The translations under genes and the position numbers were made by a program. Below are positions 19,899-29,839 of a stretch of DNA of 64,000 nt, in pieces. The stretch's first letter is position 1. Each line of letters begins with the position of its first letter. The notes below the pieces were generated by a model. That model saw nothing but the letters and a program-made list of their open reading frames with translations. It was not told the DNA's origin and did no database searches. The DNA is from Pseudomonas hamedanensis. Its GTDB lineage: Bacteria > Pseudomonadota > Gammaproteobacteria > Pseudomonadales > Pseudomonadaceae. Location of the stretch: assembly GCF_014268595.2 (NCBI RefSeq), contig NZ_CP077091.1:5558501-5622500 (forward strand), read 5' to 3'.

Positions 19899-20646
19899 GG
19901 CGCGAACCACAGACGTCGCATCCTGGATCACGCTTGACCCGCAACTCGCGAAAGCGCGAACCCAGCGCATCGATCAGCAGCAAGCGGCCAACCAGCGGTT
20001 CGCCGAAGCCGACCAGCATTTTCAAGGCTTCCAGCGCCTGGAGGCTGCCGACCAGACCGACCAGCGGCCCGACCACGCCGGCCTCGCTGCAGGTCAGTTC
20101 GGCCTCGCTGCCGTGACCATACAGGCAGTGGTAACAAGGGCTTTCGGCACGCCGTGGGTCGAACACCGACAACTGCCCTTCCAGACGAATCGCCGCGCCG
20201 CTGACCAACGGTTTGCACGCCGCCACACACGCGGCGTTGACCGCTTCGCGGGTGGCAAAATTATCCGAACAGTCGAGCACCAGATTCACCGCCGCTACGG
20301 CAGCGGCCAGTGAGTCCTCGTCCAGCGCCTGACGATGGGCGATCAGTTGAATCTCGGGATTGATCGCGCCCAGGCGTTTGAGCGCCGAGTCGACTTTGCT
20401 CAGACCGACGCTGTCGGTGTCATGAATAATCTGGCGCTGCAGGTTGGTCAGGTCGACCGTATCGAAATCCGCCAGATGCAACTCGCCCACGCCCGCCGCC
20501 GCCAGATACAGGGCCACCGGCGCGCCAAGTCCGCCGAGGCCGACAATCAACACCCGACTGGCCTTGAGCTTCAACTGGCCGTCAATGTCGATGTGTTGCA
20601 GCAGAATCTGCCGGCTGTAGCGCAGCAACTCCTGATCATTCAGCAC
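19891..20646 (-). CDS. moeB: Molybdopterin-synthase adenylyltransferase (HesA/MoeB/ThiF family)
   Basis: It adenylates the C-terminal glycine of a ubiquitin-like sulphur carrier (MoaD, possibly ThiS). The 251-residue protein has the ATP motif [23 protein letters not shown] (residues 33-55), DCSDNFATR, zinc-binding cysteine pairs CYHC and CDVC, and [10 protein letters not shown] holding the likely catalytic cysteine. It lacks a C-terminal rhodanese domain, so it is the short MoeB form. It overlaps prmC by seven bases and murI by eight. Conserved in this place in Pseudomonas. Confidence 0.92.
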   Translation of the reverse strand: MLNDQELLRYSRQILLQHIDIDGQLKLKASRVLIVGLGGLGAPVALYLAAAGVGELHLADFDTVDLTNLQRQIIHDTDSVGLSKVDSALKRLGAINPEIQLIAHRQALDEDSLAAAVAAVNLVLDCSDNFATREAVNAACVAACKPLVSGAAIRLEGQLSVFDPRRAESPCYHCLYGHGSEAELTCSEAGVVGPLVGLVGSLQALEALKMLVGFGEPLVGRLLLIDALGSRFRELRVKRDPGCDVCGSRHA

Positions 20647-21470
20647 GGCAGACGCCCCAGACTGATGCGTTGATGGCCGCCCAGATCGGTACGGCTGTGG
20701 ACCTCTTCAAAGCCACGGCTCAGCAACAGATCCCGCACAGCCTGGGCCTGATCATAGCCGTGCTCGAGCATCAGCCAGCCGCCGGCGTGCAGATGATCCG
20801 GAGCCTGGGCGACGATCAGGCGCAAATCGTCGAGGCCGTCCTCCCCGGCGATCAGCGCGCTGGCCGGTTCGAAACGCACGTCACCTTCGATCAGATGCGG
20901 ATCGGCGGCGGCGATGTAGGGCGGGTTGCTGATGATCAAGCCAAAGCGTTGGCCTTCAAGTGCACTGAACCAATGGCTGCTGAGCACCGTGACGTTATCC
21001 AATTGCAGGCGCTGGCGATTGCGTTCGGCCAAGGCCACGGCTTCGAGCACACGATCCACGGCGGTGACTTTCCACGCCGGACGCTCACTGGCCAGGGCCA
21101 AAGCGATCGCGCCGCTGCCGGTGCCGAGGTCGAGCACCGTTGCCGGGGTCGCTGGCAACAGTTCCAGCGCCGCCTCCACCAGCAACTCGGTGTCCGGGCG
21201 TGGAATCAGCGTATGCGGCGCGACTTCCAGGTCGAGTTTCCAGAAGCCTTGCTGGCCGAGGATATACGCCACCGGCTCACCACTGCGGCGCCGTTGCAGG
21301 TATTCGGCAAAGGTCAGCGCCGCGTCGCTCGGCACAATGCGCTCGGGCCAGGTGTGCAGAAAACTGCGCGACTTGCCCAAAGCGGCGGCAAGGAGCAGTT
21401 CAGCGTCCAGGCGCGCAGTGGGCGAGTCCGGCAGCTCGGCGGCGCGCAACAGGCTGGCAATGATGGTCAT
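20640..21470 (-). CDS. prmC: Peptide chain release factor N5-glutamine methyltransferase
   Basis: It methylates the glutamine of the GGQ motif in release factors RF1 and RF2. The 276-residue product has the SAM site VLDLGTGSGAIALALA and the substrate-gripping NPPY motif (IISNPPYIAAADPHL). The N-terminal helical domain carries the ELLLAAALGKSR pattern. It starts directly after prfA stops (no gap), so the enzyme is encoded beside its substrate. Confidence 0.95.
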   Translation of the reverse strand: MTIIASLLRAAELPDSPTARLDAELLLAAALGKSRSFLHTWPERIVPSDAALTFAEYLQRRRSGEPVAYILGQQGFWKLDLEVAPHTLIPRPDTELLVEAALELLPATPATVLDLGTGSGAIALALASERPAWKVTAVDRVLEAVALAERNRQRLQLDNVTVLSSHWFSALEGQRFGLIISNPPYIAAADPHLIEGDVRFEPASALIAGEDGLDDLRLIVAQAPDHLHAGGWLMLEHGYDQAQAVRDLLLSRGFEEVHSRTDLGGHQRISLGRLPC

Positions 21471-22553
21471 TTATTCACCTATCGCGGCGAGTTGGTCAGC
21501 CTGGTATTCGGCCAGCAACGGCTCGATTACGGCCTCCACGCCGCCGGCGAGAATTTCATCAAGCGAATACAGCGTCAGGTTGACCCGATGGTCGGTGACC
21601 CGGCCCTGAGCGAAGTTGTAGGTGCGAATCCGCTCGGAGCGATCGCCGGAGCCGACCAGCAACTTGCGCTCGCTGGCGATGGCGTTGGCCGCCGCAGCAG
21701 TCTGCTGATCGTTGAGCTTGGCCGACAGCCACGCCATCGCCCGGGCACGGTTCTTGTGCTGGGAACGTTCTTCCTGGCACTCGACGACGGTGCCGGTCGG
21801 GATGTGGGTGATGCGGATCGCCGAATCGGTCGTGTTGACGTGCTGACCACCGGCCCCGGAGGAGCGGAAAGTGTCGACGCGCAAATCCGCCGGGTTGATC
21901 TCGATGGCTTCCCGTTCGTCCGGCTCGGGCAACACCGCCACGGTGCAGGCCGAGGTGTGGATACGGCCCTGGGATTCGGTGGCGGGTACACGCTGTACGC
22001 GGTGCGCGCCGGACTCGAATTTGAGCTTGCCGTAAACGTTATCGCCTTCAATGCGGGCGATGACTTCTTTATAGCCACCGTGCTCGCCTTCGTTTTCCGA
22101 GAGGATCTCCACCCGCCAGCCTCGGCGCTCGGCGTAGCGTGAGTACATGCGGAACAGGTCCCCGGAAAAGATCGCCGCCTCGTCGCCACCGGTGCCGGCG
22201 CGGATCTCGAGAAACACGTTGCGGCCGTCGTTGGGATCCTTGGGCAGCAGCATGCGTTGCAGATCAGACTCCAGCGTGACCAGCAACTCCTTGGCTTCGC
22301 GGACTTCTTCCACAGCCATTTCACGCATGTCGGGGTCGTTGTCCTTGAGCAGCGCCTGCGCGCCTTCAAGATCGCTTTGTACGCCGAGCAGCTTTTTATA
22401 GCCGGCCACTACAGGCTCCAGTTCGGCATACTCCTTGGAATACGCGCGGAATTTGGCCTGATCGGAAATGACTTCGGCGTCGCCGAGCAGCGCGGTCAGT
22501 TCCTCGAAACGGTCCTGGAGAATGTCCAGCTTGTTGAGCAGTGACGCTTTCAT
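21471..22553 (-). CDS. prfA: Peptide chain release factor 1
   Basis: RF1 recognises UAA and UAG stop codons and triggers peptide release. The 360-residue product has the universal GGQ loop ([15 protein letters not shown], near residues 230-245), the target of PrmC, and the codon-recognition region [16 protein letters not shown] with the PAT-type tripeptide. The start overlaps the end of hemA by four bases (ATGA). Confidence 0.97.
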   Translation of the reverse strand: MKASLLNKLDILQDRFEELTALLGDAEVISDQAKFRAYSKEYAELEPVVAGYKKLLGVQSDLEGAQALLKDNDPDMREMAVEEVREAKELLVTLESDLQRMLLPKDPNDGRNVFLEIRAGTGGDEAAIFSGDLFRMYSRYAERRGWRVEILSENEGEHGGYKEVIARIEGDNVYGKLKFESGAHRVQRVPATESQGRIHTSACTVAVLPEPDEREAIEINPADLRVDTFRSSGAGGQHVNTTDSAIRITHIPTGTVVECQEERSQHKNRARAMAWLSAKLNDQQTAAAANAIASERKLLVGSGDRSERIRTYNFAQGRVTDHRVNLTLYSLDEILAGGVEAVIEPLLAEYQADQLAAIGE

Positions 22554-23836
22554 TGCGGTTTTTTATCCGAAAAACTATCCGGTGAGCCCTCAAGGGCAAA
22601 GAGTTCCTGGGCCATGGCCAGCGCATCGAGGCGGCCTTCGGCAGACAGCTTTTTCAGTTGCACGCTGGGCGCATGCAAGAGTTTGTTGGTCAGGCCACGG
22701 GCCAATTGGCCCAGCACGTCTTCGGCGTTGCCGCCGTTGGCCAGCAGGCGCAGGGCCTTCTGCAATTCTTCGTCGCGCAGCCGTTCGCTCTGTTGACGAT
22801 AGGCCTTGAGCACGTCAACCGCCGCCAGCTCGCGCAGGCGCACCATGAAATCGTCGGCGCCGACCGAGACCATCTCCTCCGCCGCCTGGGCTGCGCCCTG
22901 ACGACTCTTGAGGTTTTCGGCGACCACTTCGTGCAGATCGTCGACGCTGTAGAGGTAAACGTCGTCGAGTTCGCCGACTTCCGGCTCGATGTCCCGGGGC
23001 ACGGCAATGTCGACCATGAAGATCGGCTTGTGCTTGCGCAGCTTCAACGCGCTTTCCACCGCGCCTTTGCCGAGAATCGGCAACTGACTGGCGGTCGAAC
23101 TGATGACGATGTCGCTGCGCACCAGTTCCGCGGGGATGTCCGACAGCAGCACCGCGTGGGCACCAAACTGTTCGGCCAACTGACTGGCGCGCTCCAGCGT
23201 ACGGTTGGCGACGACGATGCGCTTGACCCCCAGTTCATGCAAATGGCGGGCGACCAGCGTAATGGTCTCGCCAGCGCCGATCAGCAGCGCCTGGCTGCGC
23301 TGCAAGTCGCTGAAAATCTGTTTCGCCAGGCTGACCGCGGCGAACGCCACGGAGACCGGGTTTTCGCCGATGGCCGTGTCGGTGCGCACCTGCTTGGCCG
23401 CATTGAACGTCGCCTGAAACAGCCGTCCCAGCAGCGGGCCGATGGTGCCAGCCTCGCGGGCCACGGCGTAGGCCGACTTCATCTGGCCGAGAATCTGCGG
23501 TTCGCCCAACACCAGCGAGTCGAGTCCTGCGGCAACGCGCATCATGTGACGAACGGCCGCATCGTCTTCATGCACGTAAGCACTGGCCCGCAGCTCATCG
23601 AGGCTCAAATGGTGATAATCGGCCAACCAGCGCAGCACGGTATCGGCCGACAGCTGATCCTGTTCTATATAAAGCTCACTGCGATTGCAGGTGGAGAGGA
23701 TCGCAGCTTCGCGGCTGTCGGTCAGTCGGCAGAGCTGTTGCAGGGCCTCCACCAGTTGCTCAGGCGTAAAGGCCACGCGCTCGCGCACGTCTACTGATGC
23801 AGTCTTGTGGTTGATACCGAGTGCAAGGAAGGCCAT
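22550..23836 (-). CDS. hemA: Glutamyl-tRNA reductase
   Basis: It reduces glutamyl-tRNA(Glu) to glutamate-1-semialdehyde with NADPH, the first committed step of heme synthesis. The 428-residue protein has the catalytic Cys50 in [11 protein letters not shown], the signature [16 protein letters not shown], and the NADPH motif [15 protein letters not shown]. The C-terminal dimerisation helices are complete. It is the first gene of the five-gene minus-strand unit and diverges from the TPR lipoprotein gene. Confidence 0.96.
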   Translation of the reverse strand: MAFLALGINHKTASVDVRERVAFTPEQLVEALQQLCRLTDSREAAILSTCNRSELYIEQDQLSADTVLRWLADYHHLSLDELRASAYVHEDDAAVRHMMRVAAGLDSLVLGEPQILGQMKSAYAVAREAGTIGPLLGRLFQATFNAAKQVRTDTAIGENPVSVAFAAVSLAKQIFSDLQRSQALLIGAGETITLVARHLHELGVKRIVVANRTLERASQLAEQFGAHAVLLSDIPAELVRSDIVISSTASQLPILGKGAVESALKLRKHKPIFMVDIAVPRDIEPEVGELDDVYLYSVDDLHEVVAENLKSRQGAAQAAEEMVSVGADDFMVRLRELAAVDVLKAYRQQSERLRDEELQKALRLLANGGNAEDVLGQLARGLTNKLLHAPSVQLKKLSAEGRLDALAMAQELFALEGSPDSFSDKKPQ

Positions 23837-23907
23837 TCAAGGTCGCTGATGGTGACGTGAAGCCGGCAATTGTCCTACTTCGAAAGATTCAGAACAACTA
23901 CCGCTGA

Positions 23908-23936
23908 CTATTGTCCCAATCGTCAGCCTCTATAAT
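23908..23936 (+). promoter_or_regulatory. Probable promoter of the TPR lipoprotein gene
   Basis: A perfect -10 TATAAT stands at 23931-23936 in the hemA/TPR gene divergent region. A -35 17 bases upstream would be CTATTG (23908-23913), a weak match. TTGTCC at 23911 is closer to consensus but only 14 bases away. The -10 is the solid part of this call. Confidence 0.5.
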
Positions 23937-24018
23937 GGCCACAATTGAGTCTCGGTTATGTTTGGCCGAAGGCTTGTGTCATGATGATCCGACCGCAGGT
24001 TAGTCGTCCTCTTCCTAT

Positions 24019-25743
24019 ATGAATAGATCTTCCGCGTTGCTCCTCGCTTTTGTCTTCCTCAGCGGCTGCCAGGCCTTGGCCCCCGTTGCGCCGGACGGTA
24101 CTCCGCCGACCGAAGACACCACGCCCGCGCCTGAAAAACCCAAGGTCTACAGCTCGTTCAGCGAGGAAACCGTGTTCAGCCTGCTGAGCGCCGAGCTCGC
24201 CGGTCAGCGCAATCGTTTCGACATTGCCCTGGACAACTACGTGACCCAGGCCATCAACACGCAGGACCCGGGTGTTTCCGAGCGCGCCTTTCGCATCGCC
24301 GAATACCTGGGCGCCGATCAGCCGGCTCTCGACACCGCTCTGATCTGGGCGAAAAACGCTCCGGACGACCTCGAAGCGCAACGCGCCGCCGCCGTGCAAC
24401 TGGCCCGCGCCGGGCGTTACGACGACTCCATGGTTTACATGGAAAAAGTCCTGCAGGGCAAGGGCGACACCCATTTCGATTTCCTCGCGCTGTCGGCTGC
24501 CGACACCGATCAGGAAACCCGCAACGGCCTGATGAAAAGCTTCGACCGTTTGCTGCAACGGCACCCGAACAACAATCAACTGATTTTTGGCAAGGCTTTG
24601 CTCTTGCAGCAGGACGGCGACAATCAAGGCGCCCTGACGCTGCTCGAAGACAACCCGCCGGAAGACGGCGAAGTTGCCCCGATTTTGCTGCGCGCGCGTC
24701 TGCTGCAAGTGTTGAACCGTGGCGACGAAGCGCTGCCGCTGTTGCAGAAAAGCATCAAAAAATACCCGGACGACAAGCGCCTGCGCCTGACCTATGCGCG
24801 CATGCTGGTCGAGCAGGATCGGATGGATGACGCCAAGACCGAGTTCTCCAGCCTGGTTCAGCAGTACCCGGAAGACGACGAATTGCGCTATTCCCTCGCG
24901 CTGGTGTGCCTGGAAGCCAAGGCCTGGGAAGAAGCCAAAGGCTATCTGGAAGACCTGATCGCGCGCGAAAGCCATGTCGATTCGGCGCACCTGAACCTGG
25001 GGCGCATTGCCGAAGAGCGTAACGACCCGCAAGGCGCGCTGATCGAATACGCGCAGGTCGGTCCGGGCAACGACTATCTTCCAGCGCAACTGCGTCAGGC
25101 CGATATCCTGATGAACAACGGCAAGACCGCTGAAGCACAAAGCAAACTGGCCGCCGAACGTGACGAGCAGCCTGATTATGCGATCCAGCTGTACCTGATC
25201 GAGGCGGAAACCCTGTCGGCCAACAAGCAAGAAGCCAAAGCCTGGCAAGTCTTGCAGCAGGCCCTGCAGAAATACCCGGACGATCTCAATCTGCTGTACA
25301 CCCGGGCGATGCTCGCAGAAAAACGCAATGACTTGGCGCAGATGGAAAAAGACCTGCGCCTGATCATCAAGCGCGACCCGGACAACGCCATGGCGCTCAA
25401 CGCGCTGGGCTACACCCTGTCCGACCGCACCACCCGCTACGCTGAAGCCAAGACGCTGATCGAGCAGGCCCACCAGATCAACCCGGAAGACCCGGCCGTA
25501 CTCGACAGCCTCGGCTGGGTGAATTACCGCTTGGGCAATCTGGACGACGCGGAAAAATATCTGCGCCAGGCGCTCGAGCGTTTTCCTGATCACGAAGTGG
25601 CCGCGCATCTGGGCGAAGTGTTGTGGGCCAAGGGCAATCAACGCGAAGCCAGACAAGTGTGGGGCAAGTTCCTCAAGGATCAGCCCGACAGCACCATCCT
25701 GCGCAGCACCATCAAGCGCCTGACCGGATCCGAGACTCTTTAA
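24019..25743 (+). CDS. TPR-repeat lipoprotein (PA4667-like)
   Basis: The 574-residue protein has a lipoprotein signal (MNRSSALLLAFVFLSGC, lipobox LSGC, Cys17). Repeated tetratricopeptide helices cover nearly the whole mature part, for example LLEQAHQINPEDPAVLDSLG, YRLGNLDDAEKYLRQALERF and ALLLQQDGDNQGALTLLEDN. It is probably anchored to the outer membrane facing the periplasm and used as a protein-binding scaffold. It matches PA4667 by position, before lolB and ispE. The lolB start follows three bases after its stop, so the unit runs through ispE. Confidence 0.88.
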   Translation: MNRSSALLLAFVFLSGCQALAPVAPDGTPPTEDTTPAPEKPKVYSSFSEETVFSLLSAELAGQRNRFDIALDNYVTQAINTQDPGVSERAFRIAEYLGADQPALDTALIWAKNAPDDLEAQRAAAVQLARAGRYDDSMVYMEKVLQGKGDTHFDFLALSAADTDQETRNGLMKSFDRLLQRHPNNNQLIFGKALLLQQDGDNQGALTLLEDNPPEDGEVAPILLRARLLQVLNRGDEALPLLQKSIKKYPDDKRLRLTYARMLVEQDRMDDAKTEFSSLVQQYPEDDELRYSLALVCLEAKAWEEAKGYLEDLIARESHVDSAHLNLGRIAEERNDPQGALIEYAQVGPGNDYLPAQLRQADILMNNGKTAEAQSKLAAERDEQPDYAIQLYLIEAETLSANKQEAKAWQVLQQALQKYPDDLNLLYTRAMLAEKRNDLAQMEKDLRLIIKRDPDNAMALNALGYTLSDRTTRYAEAKTLIEQAHQINPEDPAVLDSLGWVNYRLGNLDDAEKYLRQALERFPDHEVAAHLGEVLWAKGNQREARQVWGKFLKDQPDSTILRSTIKRLTGSETL

Positions 25744-25746
25744 CTC

Positions 25747-26364
25747 ATGTTTTTGCGCCACGTTATTGTTTTCAGCTTTATCGCCCTGCTCGCCGGTTGC
25801 GCGGGTTTCGGCGCCCGTGAATCGGTCGAGGGCCACGGCAGCCCGGCCCAGTGGGCGGCGAACAAACAACAACTGACCGGCCTCGATGGCTGGCAGATCG
25901 ACGGCAAGATCGGCATCCGCGCGCCAAAGGACTCCGGCAGCGGCACGCTGTTCTGGCTGCAACGCCAGGATTACTACGACATTCGTTTGTCCGGCCCACT
26001 GGGTCGCGGCGCAGCACGCCTGACCGGGCGTCCGGGCAAGGTATCGCTGGAAGTCGCCAACCAGGGCCGCTACGAATCGCAGTCCCCGGAAGCCCTGCTG
26101 GAGGAGCAACTGGGCTGGAAACTGCCAGTGTCGAATCTGGCCTGGTGGGTCCGTGGCCTGCCAGCGCCGGAAAGCAAAAGTCGCCTGAATCTGGACGCCG
26201 ACAGCCGCCTGGCCAGCCTCGAACAGGATGGCTGGAAAGTCGAGTACACCGCCTACACCCAGCAGAACGGCTACTGGCTACCCGAGCGTATAAAGCTGCA
26301 CGGCACTGATCTCGACGTCACGCTCGTGATCAAGACCTGGCAACCGCGCAAGCTGGGGCAATAA
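25747..26364 (+). CDS. lolB: Outer-membrane lipoprotein insertion protein LolB
   Basis: It receives lipoproteins from periplasmic LolA and inserts them into the outer membrane. The 205-residue precursor has a lipobox LAGC (Cys18). The mature domain contains [20 protein letters not shown] and [20 protein letters not shown], typical of the LolB half-barrel. It lies three bases after the TPR gene and three bases before ispE, as in many gammaproteobacteria. Confidence 0.94.
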   Translation: MFLRHVIVFSFIALLAGCAGFGARESVEGHGSPAQWAANKQQLTGLDGWQIDGKIGIRAPKDSGSGTLFWLQRQDYYDIRLSGPLGRGAARLTGRPGKVSLEVANQGRYESQSPEALLEEQLGWKLPVSNLAWWVRGLPAPESKSRLNLDADSRLASLEQDGWKVEYTAYTQQNGYWLPERIKLHGTDLDVTLVIKTWQPRKLGQ

Positions 26365-26367
26365 CCC

Positions 26368-27219
26368 ATGGCCGCTGCACGACTGACCCTGCCTTCGCCG
26401 GCCAAACTCAATTTGATGCTGCACATTCTGGGTCGCCGCGAAGACGGTTATCACGAGTTGCAGACGCTGTTTCAGTTCCTCGATTACGGCGATGACATCA
26501 CCTTTGCCGTGCGCGATGACGGGGTGATCCGACTGCACACCGAATTCGCCGGCGTGCCCCACGACAGCAACCTGATCGTGCGCGCAGCGAAAATGTTGCA
26601 GCAACAGTCCGGCTGCGCGCTGGGCATCGATATCTGGATCGACAAAGTGCTGCCCATGGGCGGCGGCATCGGCGGCGGCAGTTCAAACGCGGCCACGACC
26701 TTGCTCGGCCTCAACCATCTCTGGCAACTGGGTTGGGATGAAGATCGCCTGGCCGCTCTGGGCTTGTCACTGGGCGCTGACGTACCGGTTTTCGTCCGTG
26801 GCCACGCGGCGTTTGCCGAGGGCGTGGGCGAGAAACTGACCCCGGTCGATCCCGAAGAACCGTGGTATCTGGTGCTCGTGCCGCAAGTCTCTGTAAGTAC
26901 GGCAGAAATTTTTTCCGATCCTTTGTTGACACGTAACACGCCGCCCATTAAAGTGCGCCCCGTTCCCGAGGGAAACAGTCGAAATGACTGCTTGCCGGTG
27001 GTTGCAAGGCGTTATCCAGAAGTACGTAACGCATTGGATTTGTTAGGTAAATTTACCGAAGCAAAGCTCACCGGAACTGGAAGTTGTGTGTTTGGGGGCT
27101 TCCCAAGCAAAGCTGAAGCTGATAAAGTCTCGGCCCTTCTGACAGAGACCCTTTCAGGATTTGTAGCAAAAGGAAGCAACGTTTCGATGTTGCATCGCAA
27201 GCTGCAAAGTCTGCTCTAA
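26368..27219 (+). CDS. ispE: 4-diphosphocytidyl-2-C-methyl-D-erythritol kinase
   Basis: A GHMP-family kinase of the MEP isoprenoid pathway that phosphorylates the 2-hydroxyl of CDP-methylerythritol. The 283-residue product has the opening [24 protein letters not shown] (Lys and His of the active site) and the ATP loop [15 protein letters not shown] near residues 94-108. Base composition and codon use become clearly AT-richer after about 26880. A promoter that probably serves tRNA-Gln lies inside that part of the gene (26926-26954). Confidence 0.96.
   Translation: MAAARLTLPSPAKLNLMLHILGRREDGYHELQTLFQFLDYGDDITFAVRDDGVIRLHTEFAGVPHDSNLIVRAAKMLQQQSGCALGIDIWIDKVLPMGGGIGGGSSNAATTLLGLNHLWQLGWDEDRLAALGLSLGADVPVFVRGHAAFAEGVGEKLTPVDPEEPWYLVLVPQVSVSTAEIFSDPLLTRNTPPIKVRPVPEGNSRNDCLPVVARRYPEVRNALDLLGKFTEAKLTGTGSCVFGGFPSKAEADKVSALLTETLSGFVAKGSNVSMLHRKLQSLL
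26926..26954 (+). promoter_or_regulatory. Intragenic promoter in ispE for tRNA-Gln and prs
   Basis: A perfect -35 TTGACA (26926-26931), a 17-base spacer and a -10-like TAAAGT (26949-26954) are followed by a GC-rich discriminator (GCGCCCC). This form is typical of stable-RNA promoters under stringent control. It lies in the ispE coding sequence, about 300 bases before tRNA-Gln. Confidence 0.6.
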
Positions 27220-27255
27220 AGGAATCAAGTGCCAGGCACTTGAAGCAACAGATAC

Positions 27256-27330
27256 AGGGGCGTCGCCAAGCGGTAAGGCAGCAGGTTTTGATCCTGCCAT
27301 GCGTTGGTTCGAATCCAGCCGCCCCTGCCA
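27256..27330 (+). tRNA. tRNA-Gln (anticodon TTG)
   Basis: A 75-base cloverleaf. The acceptor stem AGGGGCG pairs with CGCCCCT, with G discriminator and encoded CCA. The D-arm is GCCAAGCGGTAAGGC. The anticodon stem GCAGG/CCTGC closes a loop TTTTGAT with anticodon TTG, and the T-arm has GGTTCGAATCC. It lies between ispE and prs, as in many gammaproteobacteria. Confidence 0.97.
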
Positions 27331-27375
27331 TTTTCTCTACTCATCCAGGTTACCCTCAGCCTCTAGGTACTGCGC

Positions 27376-28317
27376 GTGTCCAAGATGATGGTCTTTACGG
27401 GGAACGCTAACCCCGATCTGGCTCGGCGTGTTGTACGTCAGCTGCATATCCCTCTCGGTGACATCTCTGTCGGCAAGTTTTCCGACGGCGAAATTACAGC
27501 CGAGATCAATGAAAACGTTCGCGGTAAAGACGTTTTCATTATTCAGCCGACCTGCGCTCCGACAAACGATAACCTGATGGAACTGGTAGTGATGGCTGAC
27601 GCCTTCCGCCGCTCCTCGGCTACTCGTATCACTGCTGTTATTCCTTATTTTGGTTATGCCCGTCAGGATCGCCGTCCGCGTTCCGCACGTGTGGCCATCA
27701 GCGCGAAAGTCGTCGCTGACATGCTTACCGTAGTCGGCATCGACCGTGTTCTCACGGTTGATCTGCATGCTGACCAGATTCAGGGCTTCTTCGATATTCC
27801 GGTAGATAACATCTACGGCTCCCCGGTTCTGGTGGATGACATTGAAGATCAGCGCTTCGAAAACCTGATGATCGTATCCCCGGACATTGGTGGCGTCGTG
27901 CGTGCACGTGCCGTAGCCAAGTCGCTGGGCGTGGATCTCGGGATCATCGACAAACGCCGTGAGAAAGCCAATCACTCTGAAGTGATGCATATCATCGGTG
28001 ATGTCGAAGGGCGTACCTGTATTCTCGTCGATGACATGGTCGATACCGCCGGCACTCTGTGCCACGCGGCCAAGGCCCTGAAAGAGCATGGCGCAGCCAA
28101 GGTCTTTGCCTACTGCACACACCCTGTGCTGTCGGGCCGGGCCATCGAGAATATCGAAAATTCCGTGCTGGACGAGCTGGTGGTCACTAACACCATCCCG
28201 CTGTCCGCAGCAGCACAAGCCTGTGCACGTATCCGTCAACTGGATATCGCACCGGTTGTTGCCGAAGCGGTTCGCCGCATCAGCAATGAAGAATCGATCA
28301 GCGCGATGTTCCGTTAA
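27376..28317 (+). CDS. prs: Ribose-phosphate pyrophosphokinase
   Basis: It makes PRPP from ribose-5-phosphate and ATP, the activated ribose used by hpt and upp earlier in this window. The 313-residue product has the ATP/ribose regions [11 protein letters not shown] and [16 protein letters not shown], and the PRPP loop [17 protein letters not shown] near residues 216-232. The start is GTG ([19 protein letters not shown] follows). A strong terminator follows the stop. Confidence 0.96.
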   Translation: MSKMMVFTGNANPDLARRVVRQLHIPLGDISVGKFSDGEITAEINENVRGKDVFIIQPTCAPTNDNLMELVVMADAFRRSSATRITAVIPYFGYARQDRRPRSARVAISAKVVADMLTVVGIDRVLTVDLHADQIQGFFDIPVDNIYGSPVLVDDIEDQRFENLMIVSPDIGGVVRARAVAKSLGVDLGIIDKRREKANHSEVMHIIGDVEGRTCILVDDMVDTAGTLCHAAKALKEHGAAKVFAYCTHPVLSGRAIENIENSVLDELVVTNTIPLSAAAQACARIRQLDIAPVVAEAVRRISNEESISAMFR

Positions 28318-28350
28318 GGGCCCTGCCCTTCACGAAATGTCTCGTTGACG

Positions 28351-28394
28351 AAAAGCGCCCCGCCCCGGCATACCTGTCGGGGCGGGGCTTTTTT
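28351..28394 (+). terminator. Rho-independent terminator of prs
   Basis: A long GC-rich hairpin (AGCGCCCCGCCCC / GGGGCGGGGCTT) with loop GGCATACCTGTC is followed by six T, about 35 bases after the prs stop. Confidence 0.92.
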
Positions 28395-28458
28395 GCCCAT
28401 ACCGTGTTCGGCGCTGGTCGCAAACGCCACTCGGTCATGGCTATTTTGGAGATACACA

Positions 28459-29061
28459 ATGAACGATTTTACTCTGAATGCTGAAGTGCGTTCCGACCTG
28501 GGGAAAGGTGCGAGCCGCCGCCTGCGTCGTCTCGCAAGCCTGGTTCCAGCTGTAGTTTACGGTGGCGAGAAAGCCCCTGAATCCATCAGCATGCTGGCCA
28601 AAGAAGTTGCCAAACTGCTCGAAAACGAAGCGGCTTACAGCCACATCATCGAGCTGAACGTTGGTGGCACCAAGCAAAACGTCATCATCAAGGCACTGCA
28701 GCGTCACCCGTCCAAGGGCCACGTGCTGCACGCTGACTTCGTACGCGTTGTTGCCGGCCAGAAACTGACCGCCATCGTTCCTGTGCACTTCATCAACGAA
28801 GCTGCTCCAGTGAAGAAAGGCGGCGAGATTTCGCACGTTATCGCTGAAATCGAAGTGTCCTGCCTGCCGAAAGATCTGCCTGAATTCATCGAAGTCGACC
28901 TGGCTGACGCTGAAATCGGCTCGATCATTCACCTGTCGGACCTCAAAGCTCCTAAAGGCGTTGAGTTCGTTGCTCTGGCACACGGCGATGACAAGGCTGT
29001 TGCCAACGTCCACGCTCCACGTGTTGCTCCAGAAGCTACTGAAGAAGGCGCAGCAGAGTAA
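28459..29061 (+). CDS. rplY: 50S ribosomal protein L25 (TL5/general stress type)
   Basis: A 5S rRNA-binding ribosomal protein of the long form. The N-terminal L25 domain ([18 protein letters not shown], then [15 protein letters not shown] and [19 protein letters not shown]) is followed by the C-terminal TL5/CTC beta domain with an acidic tail (EATEEGAAE). It has 200 residues. I chose the start at 28459 ([10 protein letters not shown]), with ggaga upstream. The longer frame from 28345 begins inside the prs terminator. Confidence 0.95.
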   Translation: MNDFTLNAEVRSDLGKGASRRLRRLASLVPAVVYGGEKAPESISMLAKEVAKLLENEAAYSHIIELNVGGTKQNVIIKALQRHPSKGHVLHADFVRVVAGQKLTAIVPVHFINEAAPVKKGGEISHVIAEIEVSCLPKDLPEFIEVDLADAEIGSIIHLSDLKAPKGVEFVALAHGDDKAVANVHAPRVAPEATEEGAAE

Positions 29062-29089
29062 TTCACTCTGTATAGCCTGAGTGAGCAAG

Positions 29090-29204
29090 TAACATCGCGG
29101 ACTGGAACGTAGCGAGAAAGCGGGCGAGAACGCGAAGTTTACATCCATGGTAAATGAGCATTTTTCGTCCACTTTCGCCGCTTTCCCTGATCGCGGCGAT
29201 GTTA
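29090..29204. repeat. Long imperfect inverted repeat between rplY and pth
   Basis: Outer arms TAACATCGC (29090-29098) and GCGATGTTA (29196-29204) are exact. Inner parts also pair imperfectly (GAAAGCGGGCGA with TCGCCGCTTTC), and the top of the fold is TTTACATCCATGGTAAA (29138-29154). The whole could fold as one hairpin of about 115 bases in the pth leader. It has no T-run, so it is not a plain terminator. Confidence 0.65.
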
Positions 29205-29232
29205 TCCACCACTCCAAGGAAGGGCCCCTATC

Positions 29233-29817
29233 GTGACTGCCATCAAACTGATCGTTGGCCTGGGTAATCCAGGCGCTGAATACGAACAGACCCGGCATAA
29301 CGCAGGGGCCCTTTTTGTTGAGCGCATCGCCCACGCACAGAATGTGAATCTGGTGGCCGATCGCAAATATTTCGGCCTGACCGGGCGCTATTCGCATCAG
29401 GGTCAGGATGTTCGTCTGCTGATTCCCACCACCTACATGAACCGCAGCGGCCAGGCCGTGGCGGCACTCGCCGGTTTCTTCCGCATCCAGCCTGAAGAAA
29501 TCCTCGTGGCGCACGACGAACTCGATCTGCCTCCGGGCGTTGCCAAGCTCAAGCAGGGCGGCGGCCATGGCGGTCACAACGGGTTGCGCGACATCATTGC
29601 GCAACTGGGCAATCAGAACACGTTCTACCGCCTGCGGCTTGGCATTGGCCACCCGGGCGTTGCCAGTATGGTTTCAAATTTCGTCCTGGGTCGTGCGCCA
29701 CGCGCCGAACAGGAAAAACTCGATGCCAGCATCGATTTTGCCCTCGGCGTGCTGCCGGATATCCTCGCCGGTGAATGGAACCGCGCGATGAAAAACCTGC
29801 ACAGCCAGAAGGCCTGA
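29233..29817 (+). CDS. pth: Peptidyl-tRNA hydrolase
   Basis: It frees tRNA from peptidyl-tRNA that drops off ribosomes. The 194-residue product has the opening [26 protein letters not shown] with the catalytic His near residue 22, then [22 protein letters not shown] and [15 protein letters not shown]. The start is GTG at 29233 with a purine-rich AAGGA site upstream. It forms a pair with ychF (22-base gap), a common arrangement. Confidence 0.96.
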   Translation: MTAIKLIVGLGNPGAEYEQTRHNAGALFVERIAHAQNVNLVADRKYFGLTGRYSHQGQDVRLLIPTTYMNRSGQAVAALAGFFRIQPEEILVAHDELDLPPGVAKLKQGGGHGGHNGLRDIIAQLGNQNTFYRLRLGIGHPGVASMVSNFVLGRAPRAEQEKLDASIDFALGVLPDILAGEWNRAMKNLHSQKA

Positions 29818-29839
29818 CTCTACTCCGAGGGGAAACACC

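Noticed and set aside
23956..26109. 717-codon minus-strand frame antisense to the TPR gene and lolB
   Set aside because: Shadow frame. The plus strand there has clear TPR and LolB products with lipoprotein signals.
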